Made by a program: the position numbers and the translations under genes
Source of the DNA: Verrucomicrobium sp. BvORR034
GTDB lineage: Bacteria; Verrucomicrobiota; Verrucomicrobiia; Verrucomicrobiales; Verrucomicrobiaceae
Direction: 5' to 3'
Assembly: GCF_000739635.1 (NCBI RefSeq)
Contig: NZ_BATQ01000064.1
Span: forward strand, 1-64,000
Length of the DNA: 64,000 nucleotides
Notes under the pieces: model-generated
Database searches by the model: none
What the model was told of the DNA's origin: nothing
The model's input: only the letters and a program-made list of their open reading frames with translations
Shown here: positions 33,923-43,403 of the stretch, one piece after another
Layout: every line of letters begins with the position of its first letter
How positions within the stretch are numbered: position 1 is the stretch's first letter

Positions 33923-35392
33923 ATGCTTTTCAACTCACCTGAGTTCGTCGTTTTTTTTCTCGTTGTCTTCGCCGTCTACTGGATGATGGCGCGCCGTTGG
34001 CGTTGGCAGAACTGGTTCCTTCTGGGCGCGAGCTATGTGTTCTACGGGTGGTGGGGATTTCATGCTCCCGGTCTGCATGGCTTTGATCGCGCGCTGCCCC
34101 TTGTGCTGCTGATCACCTCGACAGTGGCCACCCACGTTTGCGCCGTGGCGCTCTATCCATTGCCCGAGGAATCCAAGCGAAGGCGGGTCATCTTCTGGGT
34201 GGGCGTGGCGATCAATGTGGGGATGCTGGGTTACTTCAAGTACCGCGGCTTCTTCATGGAGAATGTGGAGGCGCTGGCCGCGCAGATGGGCTGGCATCTA
34301 ACGGCGATGGAGCGGAATTTCATCCTCCCAGCGGGCATCAGCTTCTATACCTTCCAGGGCTTGTCGTATCTGATTGATGTGGATGGCGGTTCCCAGAAGC
34401 CGCCGGATCGCTTCTGGGACTTTGCGTTGTTTCATGCATACTTCCCGCAGCTCGTCGCAGGGCCCATTGAGCGGACGCCGAATCTGCTGCCCCAGCTGAT
34501 GCGGCAGCGCACGCTCACTCCAGAGCGCTTCTGGAGCGGCCTCCAGCTGGTGATCATTGGCTATGTGAAAAAGGTGGCCATTGCCGATGCCATCGCTCCC
34601 ATCACGGCGGATGCCTTCAATCCTGGGCTGCCGCACTCAGGGGTGGGATTGCTGCTGGGCATCTACCTCTTTGCCCTGCAGATCTACGGGGACTTTTCTG
34701 GCTATAGCGACATCGCTCGCGGCTGTTCCCGCCTCATGGGGGTGGAACTCATGATCAACTTCCGCCAGCCCTACTTCTCGAGAAACATCACCGAGTTCTG
34801 GGAGCGCTGGCACATTTCCCTGTCGAGCTGGCTGCGGGACTACCTCTTCGTCCCGCTGTGCCGCATCTTCCGGGGCAAGAAGTGGATCCCGTTCAACCTT
34901 TTTGTCACCATGCTCGTGTCCGGCATCTGGCACGGTGCCTCGTGGAACTTTGTGTTCTGGGGCATGGTGCTGGGGATCTTGCTGGTGATCCACAAGCTTT
35001 GGGCGGGGCCCAAGGCGGGCAAACATCCGCATCGGCCGCACACTCCCCGTGCCTGGGCGGTGCAGCTGGCGGGCATGTTCCTCACCTTCCACGCGGTGTG
35101 TCTCACCCTGGTGTTCGTGAAGACCCGGAACCTGACGGAGGCTTGGAACCATGTGGCAGGCATTTTCACTAAGGGCTTCTCCACCGCCGATACCATTCCG
35201 GCCGTCTATTTTGCCTTCTACGGTCTCGTCGTGGTGCTGCTGGATTTCCCCTGTTGGTGGAATGATCGCGAACGTCCCGTGGCGGATGACGCCCCCTCCT
35301 GGCAGCGTGGGCTGGTCTTCGGCTGCCTGCTCCTGTTGCTCACCTATCTGGGGGAGATGACCGGGGTGTCCTTTGTGTACTTCCAGTTTTGA
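33923..35392 (+). CDS. MBOAT-family O-acyltransferase (AlgI-like)
   Basis: 489 aa polytopic protein. The N-terminus LFNSPEFVVFFLVVFAVYW is typical of the AlgI/DltB group. YTFQGLSYLIDV, FPQLVAGPIERT, GDFSGYSDIARG, FWERWHISLSSWLRDY, and the catalytic His in SGIWHGASW (about 332) are all present. These enzymes move acyl groups across the cytoplasmic membrane onto extracellular polymers. With the ACP, the FkbH-like protein and two SGNH-like proteins it defines the cluster. A terminator follows. Confidence 0.95.
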   Translation: MLFNSPEFVVFFLVVFAVYWMMARRWRWQNWFLLGASYVFYGWWGFHAPGLHGFDRALPLVLLITSTVATHVCAVALYPLPEESKRRRVIFWVGVAINVGMLGYFKYRGFFMENVEALAAQMGWHLTAMERNFILPAGISFYTFQGLSYLIDVDGGSQKPPDRFWDFALFHAYFPQLVAGPIERTPNLLPQLMRQRTLTPERFWSGLQLVIIGYVKKVAIADAIAPITADAFNPGLPHSGVGLLLGIYLFALQIYGDFSGYSDIARGCSRLMGVELMINFRQPYFSRNITEFWERWHISLSSWLRDYLFVPLCRIFRGKKWIPFNLFVTMLVSGIWHGASWNFVFWGMVLGILLVIHKLWAGPKAGKHPHRPHTPRAWAVQLAGMFLTFHAVCLTLVFVKTRNLTEAWNHVAGIFTKGFSTADTIPAVYFAFYGLVVVLLDFPCWWNDRERPVADDAPSWQRGLVFGCLLLLLTYLGEMTGVSFVYFQF

Positions 35393-35398
35393 TCCGCG

Positions 35399-35443
35399 CG
35401 GGTGCTGAGGTGCGGTGTACCATCGCTTGCCAGCACCCGTTTT
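35399..35443 (+). terminator. Terminator after MBOAT gene
   Basis: Stem CGGGTGCTG / CAGCACCCG (9 bp) with a 23-nt loop and a TTTT tail, 6 bp after the MBOAT stop codon. It separates the ACP-FkbH-MBOAT unit from prfC. Confidence 0.75.
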
Positions 35444-35516
35444 CCGTGGTTTGCTCGCCGCCCACTTTTTTCCTCTGGGACCTCTCAGGGGAGCCGCTCG
35501 ATTCTGACCTGACCTT

Positions 35517-37142
35517 ATGGACATTGCCTCCGAAGTCCGCCGCCGCCGCACCTTTGCCATCATTTCCCACCCGGACGCCGGGAAAACCACGCTGACGGAA
35601 AAGCTCCTCCTCTACGGAGGCGCGGTGCAGTTGGCTGGCTCAGTCACGGCCAGGAAGAATCAGCGCTCCACCACCTCCGACTGGATGGATCTGGAAAAGC
35701 AACGTGGGATCTCTGTGAGCTCCACGGTGTTGCAGTTCGAGTACAAGGACTGCGTGGTGAACCTGCTGGACACTCCCGGTCACAAGGATTTCTCAGAAGA
35801 CACCTACCGGGTGCTCACCGCCGTGGATGCCGCCATCATGGTGGTGGATGCCGGTAAGGGTATCGAGAGCCAGACACGGAAGCTCTTTGAGGTTTGCCGC
35901 AAGCGCGGTGTGCCCATTTTCACGTTCATGAACAAGCTGGACCGTCCGGCTCGTGAACCGCTGACGCTGCTGGATGAGCTGGAAACGGTGTTGGGCATCG
36001 GAGCGTGTGCGCAAAACTGGCCGCTCGGCATGGGCGACCGCTTCCGCGGTATCTTCGAGCGTCGCGAGAGCCAGGTGCATCTCTTTCAGCGTACCGCCGG
36101 CGGTGCTTATCGGGCACCAGTCCGGGTGGGTGGGCTGGAGGATGAGTATGTGAAAGAGCATGTGGATGAGCATGCCCTGGCCCAGGCTCGTGAAGAACTG
36201 GAGATGCTGGATGGAGCGGGCCATGCCTTCGACATGGACGCCATCTCGCGCGGTGAACTGACTCCCGTGTTCTTTGGCAGTGCGAGCAACAACTTCGGCG
36301 TGCAGCTCCTGCTGGACGCTTTCCTGGAGATGGCTCCCCCCCCGGCACCGCGGGTGGCCAACACTGGAGCGGTGACCCCTGAAGCTCCAGAGTTCTCGGC
36401 TTTCGTCTTCAAGATCCAGGCGAACATGGATCCCCGTCACCGCGACCGTATCTACTTCCTTCGCGTGGTCTCAGGAGCCTTTCGTCGTGACATGGTGGTG
36501 AACAACCCACGCACTGGCAAGGCGGTCAAGCTGTCCAACTCCCAACGTGTGTTTGCCCGAGAGCGTGAGACCTTGGACGAGGCCTTCGCAGGGGACGTGC
36601 TCGGCGTCGTGGGCAACTACGACCTGATGATCGGTGACACTCTGGCGGCCGATCCGAAGCTGAAGTTCGATGTGATGCCCCGCTTCGTGCCGGAGTGTTT
36701 TGCTTATTTGCATGGCGATTCGCCTTCCACCTACAAGCGGTTCCGTGAAGGTCTGCAACAGCTCCTCCAGGAGGGCGTGATCCAGCAGTTCCACCAGCCT
36801 GGCTCCGTGCAGCGGGTGCCTCTGCTCGGAGCGGTCGGCCCCCTGCAGTTCGAGGTGGTGAAGTACCGTCTGCAATCCGAATACAACGCGGAATCGCGCC
36901 TGGAGAATGCCTCCTGGCAGGTCGTTCGATGGGTGCGGCGCAAGGGAGGGGAAACATGGTCAGATGATGCGGTGACTCCTGTGCGGGAAACCGCCCTGGC
37001 CCGGGACGAGCTGGGCCGCCCAGTGCTGCTGATTTCAGACGCCTGGTACCTCGGCACCTTTCAGAATCGCAACCCGGATATCGAGTTGTCTGAAGGGCCG
37101 TATGCCGACGACAAGGGGGACGACGACGCGCTGGCGGCCTGA
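35517..37142 (+). CDS. prfC: Peptide chain release factor 3
   Basis: 541 aa (E. coli RF3 is 529). Translational GTPase that recycles RF1/RF2. G-domain motifs: HPDAGKTT (P-loop, 18-25), RGISVSST (switch I), DTPGHKDFSED (G3), NKLDR (G4). Domain II starts near MDPRHRDRIYFLRVVSG; the C-terminal domain has VGPLQFEVVKYRLQSEYN. It interrupts the acyl-transfer gene cluster but has its own upstream terminator, so it is probably transcribed separately. Confidence 0.96.
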   Translation: MDIASEVRRRRTFAIISHPDAGKTTLTEKLLLYGGAVQLAGSVTARKNQRSTTSDWMDLEKQRGISVSSTVLQFEYKDCVVNLLDTPGHKDFSEDTYRVLTAVDAAIMVVDAGKGIESQTRKLFEVCRKRGVPIFTFMNKLDRPAREPLTLLDELETVLGIGACAQNWPLGMGDRFRGIFERRESQVHLFQRTAGGAYRAPVRVGGLEDEYVKEHVDEHALAQAREELEMLDGAGHAFDMDAISRGELTPVFFGSASNNFGVQLLLDAFLEMAPPPAPRVANTGAVTPEAPEFSAFVFKIQANMDPRHRDRIYFLRVVSGAFRRDMVVNNPRTGKAVKLSNSQRVFARERETLDEAFAGDVLGVVGNYDLMIGDTLAADPKLKFDVMPRFVPECFAYLHGDSPSTYKRFREGLQQLLQEGVIQQFHQPGSVQRVPLLGAVGPLQFEVVKYRLQSEYNAESRLENASWQVVRWVRRKGGETWSDDAVTPVRETALARDELGRPVLLISDAWYLGTFQNRNPDIELSEGPYADDKGDDDALAA

Positions 37143-37230
37143 TCCGTTCACCCAAGGCAGGCGTTAAAAAAGTTTCAAGCAGGCATCGTTGCGCGCTGGA
37201 CTATGAATGAAAATTCATTCATGATTCACA

Positions 37231-38340
37231 ATGCTCGCCACCGATCCCTCACCTGACACTCCGGCGGCACCTCTCTCCAAGAAGCGATGGTTGGGCTCTG
37301 GGGCGTTGGTTGCCGCTGGACTATTCGTGTTGGGGAGGCTGGCCGCTGAGCCTCTCAGAACGCTGGGGCACTATGATAGCCGTGCAATGGAGGCCTTTGC
37401 GGCCGTGGAGCACTACGGATTGCGCAAGAAGCCGGTGGATCCTCAGGTGGCTTTCTTTGGCAGCAGCCAGACTTTTTGGGGGTTGGTGCCGGAGGTGATC
37501 GGTCGCGCCTCCGGGCACGATCCGGACGAACTGCGGGTCCTTGGAGTGGAAGCGGGCACGCCGTTTGACATGTGGAACCTGATCCGGCGCAACCCCGAGT
37601 ACTTTGACAACCTGAAACTGGCGGTGGTGGAGGTGAATCCCGTGATGATGCAGACAGGGAAAGAAGGGGATGCTCGCTTGCAGCACTCCATCAGCCAGCA
37701 CGCGACGCTGGAGGAGCGCAATCTGCTGCATCACCGGCATGAGCGGCTCAAGCAGCAGGCAGAGTGGCTGCTGCCACTGACCTCTGCGAGGCACTCATTG
37801 CGCTCGGTGTTTCTCGCACTGGCGGATCCAGAGGAAGGGGCGGAACTTTATCCTTTTCCAGAAGGGCGCATTCACCCCGCTGCCGACTGGTACATGCACA
37901 ATGCCGGTGCCGTCACGAAGCGCTCGATGGTGCCAGCGGATGTAGCCGCCCGGCGGCTGGTGGGATACAAGGGGTGGAAGGCGTCTGCCTTGCAGGACCT
38001 GTGCCTGAAGAAGGTGCTGGCCTGGATGGAGGAGCACGAGATCCCGGTGCTTATTCACCAGTTCCCGCTGCATCCGGAGGTGGTGGATCTCATCCACAAC
38101 GACACCCATTTTCATCACTGCTATACCCAGTACTCCGCTTATGTGGATAGCCTGCGTCCGAAAGCGGCTGGCATGGTGCGGCTCTTGCATCCTGACGAGT
38201 GCGGCGCGGGGATGTCGGGCATGGCGGACCGCATGCACCTGAATGAAAGCGGTGCCAGCTACTACTCCCTTCATCTGGGCGAGAACATCCGCACTTTGGT
38301 GGACCCAGTGGCTGCGGAAAAGGCGCGGGACGATCTCTGA
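37231..38340 (+). CDS. Membrane-anchored SGNH-like protein 1 of acyl-transfer cluster
   Basis: 369 aa. One N-terminal signal anchor (about 20-40, LGSGALVAAGLFVLGRLAA). The rest is periplasmic and resembles DltD/AlgJ-type SGNH proteins: FFGSSQTFWG puts a candidate nucleophile at Ser78 or Ser79, and MADRMHLNESG gives a DxxH pair (Asp333, His336). In between, TPFDMWNLIRRNP and VVEVNPVMMQ are shared with its neighbour. MBOAT proteins often need such a partner to pass the acyl group to a polymer. Acceptor unknown. Confidence 0.8.
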   Translation: MLATDPSPDTPAAPLSKKRWLGSGALVAAGLFVLGRLAAEPLRTLGHYDSRAMEAFAAVEHYGLRKKPVDPQVAFFGSSQTFWGLVPEVIGRASGHDPDELRVLGVEAGTPFDMWNLIRRNPEYFDNLKLAVVEVNPVMMQTGKEGDARLQHSISQHATLEERNLLHHRHERLKQQAEWLLPLTSARHSLRSVFLALADPEEGAELYPFPEGRIHPAADWYMHNAGAVTKRSMVPADVAARRLVGYKGWKASALQDLCLKKVLAWMEEHEIPVLIHQFPLHPEVVDLIHNDTHFHHCYTQYSAYVDSLRPKAAGMVRLLHPDECGAGMSGMADRMHLNESGASYYSLHLGENIRTLVDPVAAEKARDDL

Positions 38341-38413
38341 ATGAATCCGGCCCGGCTTGAGGCTGGATTTTTCACTTGGGTGTGTTATGCGTTTCCGGCA
38401 TTCTACCCTTCTC

Positions 38414-39499
38414 ATGGCAGACTCTCTACCCACCTCACCCAAGCGCGGCATTTCGCAGTGGTTTGGATCAGGGGCGCTGGTGGCTCTGGCCGTCCTTCTT
38501 GCCGGAAGATTCGCGGCGGAAAAATTGCGGGGACTGCCCCACTTTGATGAGCGGGGTGGGATGGATGCCTACGGGGCGGTGGAAACTTACTACCTGAAGA
38601 AGAATCCCAACCCCGTGGAGGTCGCCTGTTTTGGCACGAGCCAGAGCGTGTTTGGCATCTCGGAGAGTGAAGTGGCCACCTGTCTGGGAGAAAAGGCGGA
38701 ACGTGTGCGCAATCTCGGAACCCCCGGGGGGACGCCGTTCGACATGTGGAGTCTCGTGCGCCGGAATCCAGACAGCTTCAAGGACTTGCATCTGGCGGTG
38801 GTGGAGATCAACCCGTTCGTCCTGCAAAAGGGGCTGGAAGGCGATGATCGCATGGTGCTGAGCTTGAGCCAGAAGGCGACTCTGCATGAGCGGCTCACCA
38901 TTGCCAGCGCCCACATGCGGAGGCGGCAGTTGATGGACCTCGTGCTGCCGCTCTACTCGGCCCGTCGGTCTCTTCGGACGGTCTTTTTGAATGTGCTTGA
39001 TCCCTGTCCGGGCAATGCACTCTGCCCCTGTCCGGAGCAGAAGGCTCTTCCGGCTGCCGGTTGGGTGGTGAATCACGCCCATCGTTACAACCGCGATCGT
39101 CAGAAGGTCTCCCCGGAGCTGGTCGCCCGCCGCTTCTTTGGCAACTGGCGGGTGTCAGAGCTTCAGGACGAGTCGTTGCGCAATCTTCTGGCCTGGTTTG
39201 ATGAGCACAAGGTGCCGGTGGTGTTGCATCAGATGCCCGTGCATCCCGAGGTGGTGAAACTCGTGAAGTCAGATCCGCGCTACAGCAAGGGGTTCCAGCA
39301 GTTCTCCGACTATGTGGCTTCCCTCAAGCCAACTCCTGCGGCAGTGATCCAGATTCTGGACACGGATGAGTGTGGGGCGGGCGAGGGGGACCTCGCCGAC
39401 CGCACCCACCTGAACCAGTTGGGGGCGTGCATCTACTCGCGATACCTGGCTGAGAAGATCAAGGCCGTGCCCGGACTGGCCGTGACTCAGGGCGGCTAG
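38414..39499 (+). CDS. Membrane-anchored SGNH-like protein 2 (paralogue of its neighbour)
   Basis: 361 aa from the ATG at 38414, which aligns with the start of the preceding paralogue; earlier in-frame starts at 38357 (TTG) and 38387 exist. Anchor FGSGALVALAVLLAGRFAAEKL, then CFGTSQSVFG (Ser76) and LADRTHLNQLG (Asp329, His332). The shared segments GTPFDMWSLVRRNP and VVEINPFVLQ show that it arose by tandem duplication; sequences have clearly diverged. The first block has T-S instead of S-S, which points to the second position as nucleophile. Confidence 0.8.
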   Translation: MADSLPTSPKRGISQWFGSGALVALAVLLAGRFAAEKLRGLPHFDERGGMDAYGAVETYYLKKNPNPVEVACFGTSQSVFGISESEVATCLGEKAERVRNLGTPGGTPFDMWSLVRRNPDSFKDLHLAVVEINPFVLQKGLEGDDRMVLSLSQKATLHERLTIASAHMRRRQLMDLVLPLYSARRSLRTVFLNVLDPCPGNALCPCPEQKALPAAGWVVNHAHRYNRDRQKVSPELVARRFFGNWRVSELQDESLRNLLAWFDEHKVPVVLHQMPVHPEVVKLVKSDPRYSKGFQQFSDYVASLKPTPAAVIQILDTDECGAGEGDLADRTHLNQLGACIYSRYLAEKIKAVPGLAVTQGG

Positions 39500-39518
39500 A
39501 GTTTGTTTCAGTCCGAGA

Positions 39519-40097
39519 TCAGGCAAGCCCAAACTCCCGGCGGCCGGGATCGGACTGTAGAACGAGGAATGTGCAGATCCCCAAGAGCGTGCCGAACGGG
39601 ACGCTCATCAAGTTGAAGCCTGCCATCACCAGAATGAGCATGCGATTGCGGCGCTGGCGGATGCAGCGGCCGGCGTAGATGGTGAGCCCGGAGATGGTCC
39701 AGCCGATGAGGACAAACACCAACATCATCCCGGCAAAGATGCGGAAGATCCAGACCGGTGGCGGCCCAGAGGACGGCCGATTTTGTGAAGTAGAAGGGGA
39801 CTCCTCAGCTTGGCCTTCATTCTGCACAGATGGGTCTCGGTCGTCACTCAAGTGCTCCCCCTGTTGAGCCCGATGTGACGATGAAGACTCCCACTCCGAG
39901 GCGGGAATCATCGACAGGGCACCAAACAACACCACATAGATGAGGAGGAAGCTGGAGATCAGGATGCCCATGCCGCCTGTGATGAAATAACCCCAGGAGA
40001 GGAGCCGGAGCCGCTCATGGGTGACCGCCCGGATCTCGCCGGGCGTCAGACCGCCAACGACGGTTTCAGGAAGCACAGGAGGTTGGGAGGAATCCAT
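39519..40097 (-). CDS. Membrane protein of unknown function
   Basis: 192 aa from ATG 40097; a GTG at 40139 would extend it. Four hydrophobic segments in two pairs, separated by a low-complexity acidic Ser/Gln/Pro stretch (about 72-108). Typical of small verrucomicrobial membrane proteins ending in a LLGICTFLVLQ...EFG motif. The second half resembles general 'polytopic tail' proteins; I do not recognise a function. Convergent with the SGNH gene, 19 bp apart. Confidence 0.7.
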   Translation of the reverse strand: MDSSQPPVLPETVVGGLTPGEIRAVTHERLRLLSWGYFITGGMGILISSFLLIYVVLFGALSMIPASEWESSSSHRAQQGEHLSDDRDPSVQNEGQAEESPSTSQNRPSSGPPPVWIFRIFAGMMLVFVLIGWTISGLTIYAGRCIRQRRNRMLILVMAGFNLMSVPFGTLLGICTFLVLQSDPGRREFGLA

Positions 40098-40139
40098 GGG
40101 GAAAAGGGGCTTGTCGAAGGGATCTGCTCCAAACGTCAC

Positions 40140-40388
40140 CTAGCGGACCTGGAAGTTGGTGAATCCGTCCTGCTGCGATCTGGGCACGTACTGGTCGTCT
40201 GGTGAGGGTTCGCCCAGCACCGGGGTCCCGTAGAGGCTGTTGTAGTGCTCCATCTGGCGGGTGGTTTTGCGTGAGGTGGGCTTGCGGGCGTTGACGGGGC
40301 CGCTGCACGCCGCCAGCAACAGGAGGGTGAGGCACAGGGACGCCGTGGCCATGGCAGGGTGCCGATCGCGCTTGGTTCGCATGGACAT
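40140..40388 (-). CDS. Small lipoprotein
   Basis: 82 aa from ATG 40388. Signal peptide with lipobox LAAC after LTLLLLA; the mature part is basic and includes RQMEHYNSLYGTPVLGEPSPDDQ. It lies 42 bp upstream of the membrane-protein gene on the same strand, so the two are probably cotranscribed. Function unknown. Confidence 0.65.
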   Translation of the reverse strand: MSMRTKRDRHPAMATASLCLTLLLLAACSGPVNARKPTSRKTTRQMEHYNSLYGTPVLGEPSPDDQYVPRSQQDGFTNFQVR

Positions 40389-40510
40389 GATGTAAAACCA
40401 TTTTGAGTGCGAAGGCAACTTCCCCAGCATGCTTCACAACCAGCGTGGCGCGGCAGGGCGAATCGGGATTAGGCGGCCTGTCAGAACCAAGTCGCGATTT
40501 TTTGCCACCC

Positions 40511-41299
40511 ATGATCCTCGATGCCACCTGCCAGTTGGACTATGAATGCTCCAATTCCATCTCTGCCGTCTTCATGCTGCGCCCGCGCAGCGGATGGGCC
40601 CAGTGGATTATGAAGGAGTCCTTTCATCTCCATCCCCGGGTGCCGGTGGTGGAGTTTGACGATCTCTATGGCAACCTGTGCCAGCGGCTCGTCATACCCA
40701 AGGGGCGGCTTCACCTGTCTGTGGAGTACCGGGCGGATGTGGCGGATGGCGTGGATGTGGATCTCATGGCACCCATCCTGCCGGTGGAGCAGCTTCCCAC
40801 TGAGGTGATGCACTACCTGCTACCGAGTCGGTACTGCCCGTCGGATCAACTGGGGAAACTGGCCGTCCAGGTGGCGGGGAACTCTCCCCGCACCTATCTG
40901 AGGGTGGCCCGCATCCGCACCTGGATTCACCGGAACGTCACCTATCAACACGGAGCGAGCCACGCCTCCACCTCCGCTCTGGATACCGCTCAAAGCCGGG
41001 TGGGCGTGTGCCGGGACTTCGCGCACCTCGGCATCAGCCTGTGCCGGGCGATGAACATCCCGGCGCGGATGGTGGTGGGCTTCTTACACGAACTCCAGCC
41101 CATGGACCTGCATGCCTGGTTCGAGGCCTATCTGGGCGGGCGGTGGTTCACATTCGATGCCACCGAGGACGTGACCAAGGGCAACCGCATCGTCGTGGCC
41201 TATGGGCGGGATGCTGCCGATGTGGCGCTGGCGACCCTGTTCGGTCCCTTCAAGCTTAAGGCCATGCGCGTGACGGTCGGGGAGGTTTTGCGCCATTGA
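40511..41299 (+). CDS. Transglutaminase-like cysteine protease-fold protein
   Basis: 262 aa from ATG 40511. An N-terminal beta-rich domain (ILDATCQLDYECS...) precedes the transglutaminase core: GVCRDFAHLGISLCRAMNIPAR carries the catalytic Cys (split here only for description, about 169), DLHAWFEAYLGGRW the His and FDATED the Asp. Bacterial members with this layout act as proteases or amidases in the cytoplasm or envelope; the natural substrate is unknown. No signal peptide. Confidence 0.88.
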   Translation: MILDATCQLDYECSNSISAVFMLRPRSGWAQWIMKESFHLHPRVPVVEFDDLYGNLCQRLVIPKGRLHLSVEYRADVADGVDVDLMAPILPVEQLPTEVMHYLLPSRYCPSDQLGKLAVQVAGNSPRTYLRVARIRTWIHRNVTYQHGASHASTSALDTAQSRVGVCRDFAHLGISLCRAMNIPARMVVGFLHELQPMDLHAWFEAYLGGRWFTFDATEDVTKGNRIVVAYGRDAADVALATLFGPFKLKAMRVTVGEVLRH

Positions 41300-41397
41300 A
41301 TGGCAAATAGTTGGGAAGAAAAGCCGGGGACTGGCTATTTAGGAGAGGGGCGAACGTCTGTTTGCGCCCAGACGTCTCTCCACTGTCACCTCACCTC

Positions 41398-43239
41398 ATG
41401 AGCATCCCCCTGAATCGTCCTTGGCCAGCTTTACTGCTGTCGGTTGCTGTTGCCGCATCCGCGGTCCTCGGAGTCGACCCCGTTGTTGCCCAGTCAGCTT
41501 CATCTTCCTCTGCCCAACAGGAGCTTCCCGACGCCGGGCGGATCGTCTTTCTGGGAGACAGCATCACCGCCGACGGAAAGTACGTCGAGTATGTGGAGAC
41601 TGTACTGCTGGCCAAGACCTCCAAGCGGTATGACATCATCGATCTGGGGCTCTCCAGCGAGACCGTGTCCGGACTTTCTGAGGATGGGCACGCAGGCGGG
41701 AAGTTTCCGCGTCCAGACTTGCACGAGCGGCTGACCCGGGCGCTGGACAGGACCAAACCGCAACTCGTGGTGGCCTGCTACGGGATGAACGACGGGATCT
41801 ACTACCCGTTCAGTGACGAGCGGTTTGGGAAATATGAGTCGGGCATGCGCGATTTGCGCAGGGAGGCGGCTGCACGTGGCATCTCGGTCACTCATCTGAC
41901 GCCGCCGGTGTTTGATCCGGTACCGATCAAGGACAAGGTCCTGCCCGCAGGCCTGGACGCCTACCCAAGGCCGTTCGTGGGGTACAATGAGGTGTTGGGG
42001 AAGTATGGAGCCTGGCTCCAGCGGATGGCTGTCAGCGAGAAATGGGCGGTGGTGGACATCCATGGGGCGATGACCAAGGCTCTGGATGAGAAGCGCAAGA
42101 CAGATGCCGCATTTGCTTTCGCCCGGGACGGAGTTCACCCGAACGCGGAAGGGCACTGGGTGATGGCTCAGCCGCTGCTGAACGCCTGGGGTGTGAAGCA
42201 CGATTACCAAGTGGAGGACCTGACGGCCCCTCAAGGCAGGCTGGCCGTGCTCTACAAGGCGGTTGCCGCCCGCCAACGTCAGATGAAGGCGGCCTGGATG
42301 AGCGAGGTTGGGCACAAGCGCCCTGGCGTGGCCCCAGGGTTGCCCCTGCCAGAAGCGCAAGCCAAGGCCGCCGCACTGACGGCCGAGATCCAGACCCTGC
42401 TGGCGGTGGGGCCGTCCGCCTGGGTGGGCGTGGCCAAGTCGGAGGCGCCAGCGCCAGCTGCGGCGTCCGCATCAGCGCCGTTTCCTGGCAAGAAGAGCGT
42501 CTGGAAGGGATATGATCGGTATGAGTTCGACGTGGAAGGGCACGTGGCGAGTGTGGTGGTGCCCAAAAACGTCGCGAAGGGGAAACCCTGGGTCTGGCAT
42601 GGGGAGTTCTTTGGCCACAAGCCAGATCCGGATGTGGCCCTCCTCGGCAAAGGTTTCCACATCGTGTACCTGAAAGTGAATGACATGCTGGGCAGTCCGA
42701 CGGCGGTGCAGTACTGGAACGACCTCTACAAGGTCCTGACAGAGAAGTATGGCCTGGGGCCGAAGCCCGCCCTCGTGGGGCTGAGCAGAGGCGGCCTCTA
42801 CTGCTACAACTGGGCCATCGCCAACCCGGACAAGGTCTCCTGCATCTATGCGGATGCGCCGGTCTGCGACTTCAAGAGCTGGCCGGGCGGGAAAGGGAAG
42901 GGGAAAGGAGACCCCAAGAACTGGCAGCTCGTGCTGAAGCTGTGGGGCTTCAAGGATGAGGCCGAGGCGCTGGCCTACAAGGGGAATCCCGTGGACAACC
43001 TCCAACCCCTGGCGCAGCGCAAGGTGCCGCTGCTTCACGTTTATGGCGATGCGGACGATGTGGTGCCATGGGATGAGAACACGGGTGTGATCGCCACCCG
43101 CTATCGCGGTCTCGGCGGGCCCATTGAGTTGATCGAGAAAAAGGGCGTGGGTCACCATCCGCACGGCCTGCAGGACAGCACTCCCATTGTGGAGTTCATT
43201 CTCAAGCACGCCAGCGAACCCGCGAAGCCTGCATCTTAA
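41398..43239 (+). CDS. Secreted bifunctional SGNH hydrolase plus alpha/beta-hydrolase, copy 1
   Basis: 613 aa from ATG 41398, with signal peptide (ALLLSVAVAASAVLG). Residues about 45-265 are an SGNH/GDSL hydrolase: FLGDSIT (Ser55), ACYGMNDG block, DGVHPN (Asp244, His247). Residues about 350-610 are an alpha/beta hydrolase: nucleophile elbow GLSRGG (Ser463), acid near GDADDVVPW and His in GVGHHPHG (about 586). A helical connector with a short Ala/Pro linker joins them. Both triads look complete. I infer an esterase for polysaccharide substituents. A paralogue follows directly. Confidence 0.85.
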   Translation: MSIPLNRPWPALLLSVAVAASAVLGVDPVVAQSASSSSAQQELPDAGRIVFLGDSITADGKYVEYVETVLLAKTSKRYDIIDLGLSSETVSGLSEDGHAGGKFPRPDLHERLTRALDRTKPQLVVACYGMNDGIYYPFSDERFGKYESGMRDLRREAAARGISVTHLTPPVFDPVPIKDKVLPAGLDAYPRPFVGYNEVLGKYGAWLQRMAVSEKWAVVDIHGAMTKALDEKRKTDAAFAFARDGVHPNAEGHWVMAQPLLNAWGVKHDYQVEDLTAPQGRLAVLYKAVAARQRQMKAAWMSEVGHKRPGVAPGLPLPEAQAKAAALTAEIQTLLAVGPSAWVGVAKSEAPAPAAASASAPFPGKKSVWKGYDRYEFDVEGHVASVVVPKNVAKGKPWVWHGEFFGHKPDPDVALLGKGFHIVYLKVNDMLGSPTAVQYWNDLYKVLTEKYGLGPKPALVGLSRGGLYCYNWAIANPDKVSCIYADAPVCDFKSWPGGKGKGKGDPKNWQLVLKLWGFKDEAEALAYKGNPVDNLQPLAQRKVPLLHVYGDADDVVPWDENTGVIATRYRGLGGPIELIEKKGVGHHPHGLQDSTPIVEFILKHASEPAKPAS

Positions 43240-43403
43240 GGGGTACTGCGGGGCGGGAACCCGCACAGATTGTCAAAAATCGCTTGCGAGGGGCGTTTTC
43301 AGAGGTCGGTTTGCAGTCCCTGCCACGAGGCAGGGCGGCGCGTCTCCGGCGTGTCCGGCGAACTCCTGCCCGTCCTGTCTTACCACCTCTGACTTCTCTC
43401 GCG

